Shown here one piece after another: positions 4,469 to 7,450 of a DNA stretch of 7,450 nucleotides. Every line of letters begins with the position of its first letter. The stretch's first letter is position 1. The notes below the pieces were generated by a model. It was given only the letters and a program-made list of their open reading frames with translations. It was not told the origin of the DNA and did no database searches. Both the position numbers and the translations under genes were made by a program. The stretch lies in NCBI GenBank assembly GCA_030040115.1, contig JASHUH010000386.1, forward strand, positions 1 to 7,450, written 5' to 3'. The stretch is from Acidobacteriaceae bacterium (lineage in GTDB: Bacteria > Acidobacteriota > Terriglobia > Terriglobales > Acidobacteriaceae).

Positions 4469-7450
4469 TCATCCCCCGCAGCCGCACGCGTGCGCCAGCA
4501 CCTCCGCAAAGTGCATTGCCTTCCGGTTTGCGAATTGAGCGATCTGCTCCCGGCAACTGAATCCATCAGCCACCACCAGCGTGATCGGATCGGCCGCTTG
4601 CACCGCGGGCAGCAGCCCATCGTTGGCGATGGCCTTCGAAACTTCAAACTTCTCCGCCTCGAAACCGAATGGCCCCGCCATCCCGCAGCAGCCCGCCTGA
4701 ATCGCCTCCACCGTCGCGCCGGCCTGGCGCAGCAGCGCAATCTCTTTCGATGGTCCACCGAAAACCGCCTTATGATGGCAGTGCCCATGCACCAGAATGC
4801 GCGCTCCGCGCAATCGGTCTGCGGCAAATCCCGGTCCCCGCGCAGCCAGCCAGTCGGCCAGCAGCCACACCTGCTCGCTGAGCGCCTTAGCGCGAGCGTC
4901 CTGGGGGAAAAATTCGAGCAGCTCATCTTTGAAGACACTGGCGCAGCTCGGCTCCAGGAAAATGAATGGCTTTCCCGCCTCAATCTGCGGCCCCACCGTG
5001 TGCAACACCGCGGCCAGGTAATCGCGCGCCGCATCCAGCAGGCCAAAATCGTACAGCGGCCGCCCGCAGCACACGTGTCCGCGCGGGACCTCCACCGCAA
5101 ATCCCATCTCGGTCAAAACCGCCTCCGCCGCCGCCAGCGATTGCGGATAGTAGTAGTTGTTCCACGTATCCGGCCATAGCAGGACTTGCCGTCCAGGCGA
5201 TTGCGCTTCGCGCGCTGGCGCATTAGGCCCCGCAGACTGGGAGTCACTTCCGGTTCCATTGCGCCCCAGCTTGGCTGCGGCCTGCATCCGTTGATAGCTC
5301 TTCGCCGCCAGCCGCGGCAGTCGCCGCTCCGGCGCGACGCCCGCAATCCGCTTTACCAGCCCGCCCGTCATCGGCCCGGTCAACAGCGCGTTGGTCAGCG
5401 CCGGCGCCATCGAGCCTGCCCGCGCCAGCCGGTCCGCAAATCCAAAAATGTAGTGCCGCAGCGGATGCATCCGCCCTTTGTACCGCTGCGCCAGAAACTC
5501 CGCCTTGTACGCAGCCATATCCACCTGCACCGGGCACTCCGTCTTGCAGGCCTTGCAGCTCAGGCACAAATCCAGCGCTTCGTGAACCGCATCGCTCTGG
5601 AATCCCTCTTCCTTCAGCGCGCCGGCCAGCATCTCCCACAGCAAATGCGCCCGTCCCCGCGTCGAGTGCCGCTCCTCGCCGGTCGCGCGATAGCTCGGGC
5701 ACATCACCCCGCCCACCGTCTTGCGGCAGGCGCCCACCCCCACGCAACGCTCCGTCGCCCGCTCCAGCGACCCCTCGTCCTTGCTGAAAACAAAATGCGT
5801 CTCCAGCCCTCCGTCCGAGCGCGTGAACGGGCGCCCGTCCGCGTGCGGCGCCTGCCGCAAATTTTCCGTCGGCTCATACACCCGCACCGCGTCCGAAAGC
5901 TTGCCCGGATTCATGCGGTTCGCCGGATCCCAAAGCGCCTTGAATTCTCTGAAGCCCTCCACCAGCTCCGGTCCAAACATCTTCGGCCACAGCGCCGCAC
6001 GTGACTGCCCGTCTCCGTGCTCGCCTGAAAGCGACCCGCCAAACCCGAGCACCAGGTCCGCCGCCCGCTCCAGAAATTCGCGAAAGTTACGCAATCCCTC
6101 CACCGTCCGGAAATCGAAATTGATCCGCGTGTGCGCGCAGCCCTGTCCAAAGTGCCCATAAATTGGCGTCTTGTAGTTGTAGTCGCTCATCAGCCGGTCC
6201 AGCCCGCGCAAATACCCGCCCAAATGCTCCGGTGGAACTGCCGCATCCTCCCAACCCTCATACGCATTCGGTTCGCCGGGCACAAACACCGTCGCCCCCA
6301 GCGCCGAATCCCGCACCGCCCAAATCCGCGCCGCCTCGCCCGGCGAGTAGATCCGCGCCGAAAGCACGTCCCGCCAGCTCTGCGCCTCCCGTTCCAGCGC
6401 CGCGGCTTTCTCCTGCGCCTCCGACGCATCCCACGCGCCTATTTCCACCAGCAGGAATCCGCCTCCCTCCGGCAGCAGCGCCACGTTCTCCAGCGACAGC
6501 CGCTTCTTCTTCATATAGCTCACCAGCAGTCCGTCGAACCCCTCCAGCCCGATCGGCTTATGCTGCAAAATCGCCATCACCGCGTCGGCCGCCAAAAAAG
6601 CGTCCGGGAAGGCCAGCACCACCAGCACCCGGTGCGGCGGGCTCGCCGTCAAATTCAGCGTCGCGCCCACCACGCTCACGCATGTCCCCTCCGATCCCAC
6701 CAGCGCCCGCGCCACGTTGAACTTTTTCCCCTCCAGCAGCTCATCGAAGTTGTACCCCGACACGCGCCGCGGAATCACCGGATACCGCTCCCGCACCAGC
6801 GCCCCATATCGGTCGCGCAGCCCCTTCAATCCCGCGTAAATCTCGCCCTTGCGCCCTCCGGCGCGAATCGTCGCCTCCAGCTCCTCCGCCGTCGTCGGCC
6901 CCACCGTCATGCGCGTGCCGTCGTACAGCACCACGTCCAGCGACTCCACGTTGTCCACCACCTTGCCGCCCAGCAACCCGTGCACACCGCAACTGTTATT
7001 GCCGATCATCCCGCCCAGCGTGCACCGCGAGTGCGTCGCCGGGTCGGGCGCATAGGTCAGGTGATGGACTTCCGCCGCATCGCGCAGCCGGTCCAGCACA
7101 ATCCCCGGTTCCACCACCGCCAGCTTGGCTTCGGGATTAATTGTCACCAGCCGGTTCATAGTCCGCGAATAGTCGAACACCAGCGCCACGTTCACCGTCT
7201 GCCCGGCCACGCTCGTGCCGCCGCCCCGCGGCAACACCGCCGCTCCCGTGGCCCGGCAAGCGGCGACCGCCGCTTCCACGTCCTCCGCATCGCGCGGATA
7301 CACCACTCCCACCGGAAGCTGCCGGTAACTCGAAGCGTCGGCCGCATACAGCGCCCGCGAGCCAATGTCGAAATGCACCCCGCCCCGGACGCTCTTCCGC
7401 AGCAGCGCCTCCAGTTCCCGGTGCGCAGAAAAGCTCTCATGATCCAGCCG
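4469..7450 (-). CDS. FAD-linked D-2-hydroxyacid dehydrogenase fused to Fe-S/CCG domains (GlcD/YdiJ type), 5' end outside window
   Basis: 993 codons are visible; residue numbers here count from the right edge. Residues about 40-230 are a PCMH/VAO-type FAD-binding domain with PRGGGTSVAGQ (74-84) and GGMIGNNSCG (146-155). An FAD-oxidase C-terminal domain follows, with the probable metal/substrate histidines GHFGQGCAHTR (H433, H440) and SGEHGDG (H478). Next is an iron-sulfur region: C569, C575 and C584 in a C-x5-C-x8-CP pattern, then a standard CxxCxxCxxxCP (C629, C632, C635, C639). The C-terminal part carries two CCG (heterodisulfide-reductase-like) repeats: EPSC (C836) and HGHCHH (C891) lie between CCGRP (794-795) and CCGMAG (921-922). 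The layout matches fused GlcD-GlcF-like enzymes such as E. coli YdiJ (about 1000 residues), which oxidise D-2-hydroxyacids and pass electrons on through the Fe-S part to the respiratory chain. The substrate (D-lactate, D-2-hydroxyglutarate, glycolate) cannot be told. A GTG at 7378 is not the start: the frame stays open and family-like to the edge. Confidence 0.92.
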   Translation of the reverse strand, partial: RLDHESFSAHRELEALLRKSVRGGVHFDIGSRALYAADASSYRQLPVGVVYPRDAEDVEAAVAACRATGAAVLPRGGGTSVAGQTVNVALVFDYSRTMNRLVTINPEAKLAVVEPGIVLDRLRDAAEVHHLTYAPDPATHSRCTLGGMIGNNSCGVHGLLGGKVVDNVESLDVVLYDGTRMTVGPTTAEELEATIRAGGRKGEIYAGLKGLRDRYGALVRERYPVIPRRVSGYNFDELLEGKKFNVARALVGSEGTCVSVVGATLNLTASPPHRVLVVLAFPDAFLAADAVMAILQHKPIGLEGFDGLLVSYMKKKRLSLENVALLPEGGGFLLVEIGAWDASEAQEKAAALEREAQSWRDVLSARIYSPGEAARIWAVRDSALGATVFVPGEPNAYEGWEDAAVPPEHLGGYLRGLDRLMSDYNYKTPIYGHFGQGCAHTRINFDFRTVEGLRNFREFLERAADLVLGFGGSLSGEHGDGQSRAALWPKMFGPELVEGFREFKALWDPANRMNPGKLSDAVRVYEPTENLRQAPHADGRPFTRSDGGLETHFVFSKDEGSLERATERCVGVGACRKTVGGVMCPSYRATGEERHSTRGRAHLLWEMLAGALKEEGFQSDAVHEALDLCLSCKACKTECPVQVDMAAYKAEFLAQRYKGRMHPLRHYIFGFADRLARAGSMAPALTNALLTGPMTGGLVKRIAGVAPERRLPRLAAKSYQRMQAAAKLGRNGTGSDSQSAGPNAPAREAQSPGRQVLLWPDTWNNYYYPQSLAAAEAVLTEMGFAVEVPRGHVCCGRPLYDFGLLDAARDYLAAVLHTVGPQIEAGKPFIFLEPSCASVFKDELLEFFPQDARAKALSEQVWLLADWLAARGPGFAADRLRGARILVHGHCHHKAVFGGPSKEIALLRQAGATVEAIQAGCCGMAGPFGFEAEKFEVSKAIANDGLLPAVQAADPITLVVADGFSCREQIAQFANRKAMHFAEVLAHACGCGG

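Noticed and set aside
4276..5100. Minus-strand open frame (274 codons) overlapping the dehydrogenase C-terminal part
   Set aside because: Trp/Arg/Cys-rich out-of-frame reading of the CCG-domain coding sequence.
5186..6004. Long plus-strand open frame (272 codons) opposite the dehydrogenase
   Set aside because: Arg/His/Pro-rich translation typical of antisense to GC-rich coding DNA; the minus-strand reading has clear domains throughout.
6163..6720. Plus-strand open frame (185 codons), Pro/Ala/Ser-rich
   Set aside because: Low-complexity shadow of the FAD domain on the other strand; no family resemblance.

Overview
The window is GC-rich (clearly over 60% by eye) and densely coded. It holds four essentially complete protein genes, one large gene running off the right edge, and the tail of another at the left edge. 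The gene set, codon style and several protein styles suggest an Acidobacteriota-like soil bacterium: a YVTN-type propeller, a YtxH protein next to a DUF948-like coiled-coil protein, and a large GlcD/Fe-S fusion. This placement is an inference from general knowledge; there is no marker gene here to prove it.

Left part (1-1286, + strand): the last codons of an upstream gene, plausibly a NifS/IscS-type cysteine desulfurase, followed by mnmA, the tRNA 2-thiouridylase. If the tail is a desulfurase, the two genes form a sulfur relay from cysteine persulfide to U34 of tRNA. Middle part (1317-4217, - strand): a secreted YVTN-type beta-propeller protein convergent with mnmA, then a one-TM coiled-coil protein (DUF948-like), then a small one-TM YtxH-family protein with 11-residue helical repeats. 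Each of these three has a good Shine-Dalgarno sequence that fixes its start. The propeller gene also has a plausible sigma-70-like promoter, with a terminator-like hairpin just upstream of it. Right part (4469-7450, - strand): a fused FAD-linked oxidase and Fe-S/CCG-domain protein of the GlcD/YdiJ type. It would oxidise a D-2-hydroxyacid and pass electrons to the respiratory chain. Its 5' end lies outside the window.

The non-coding stretches are the less ordinary part. The 489-base gap 3291-3779 holds an inverted repeat with 13/14-base arms enclosing 82 bases, and a perfect 10-bp stem with an 8-base loop. The 381-base gap 2355-2735 holds a perfect 14-bp palindrome and several short hairpins. 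I see no tRNA, rRNA, CRISPR array, insertion sequence or phage gene. I do not see a clear new multi-gene system; the structured intergenic DNA and the pair of membrane-anchored helical proteins are the best leads.
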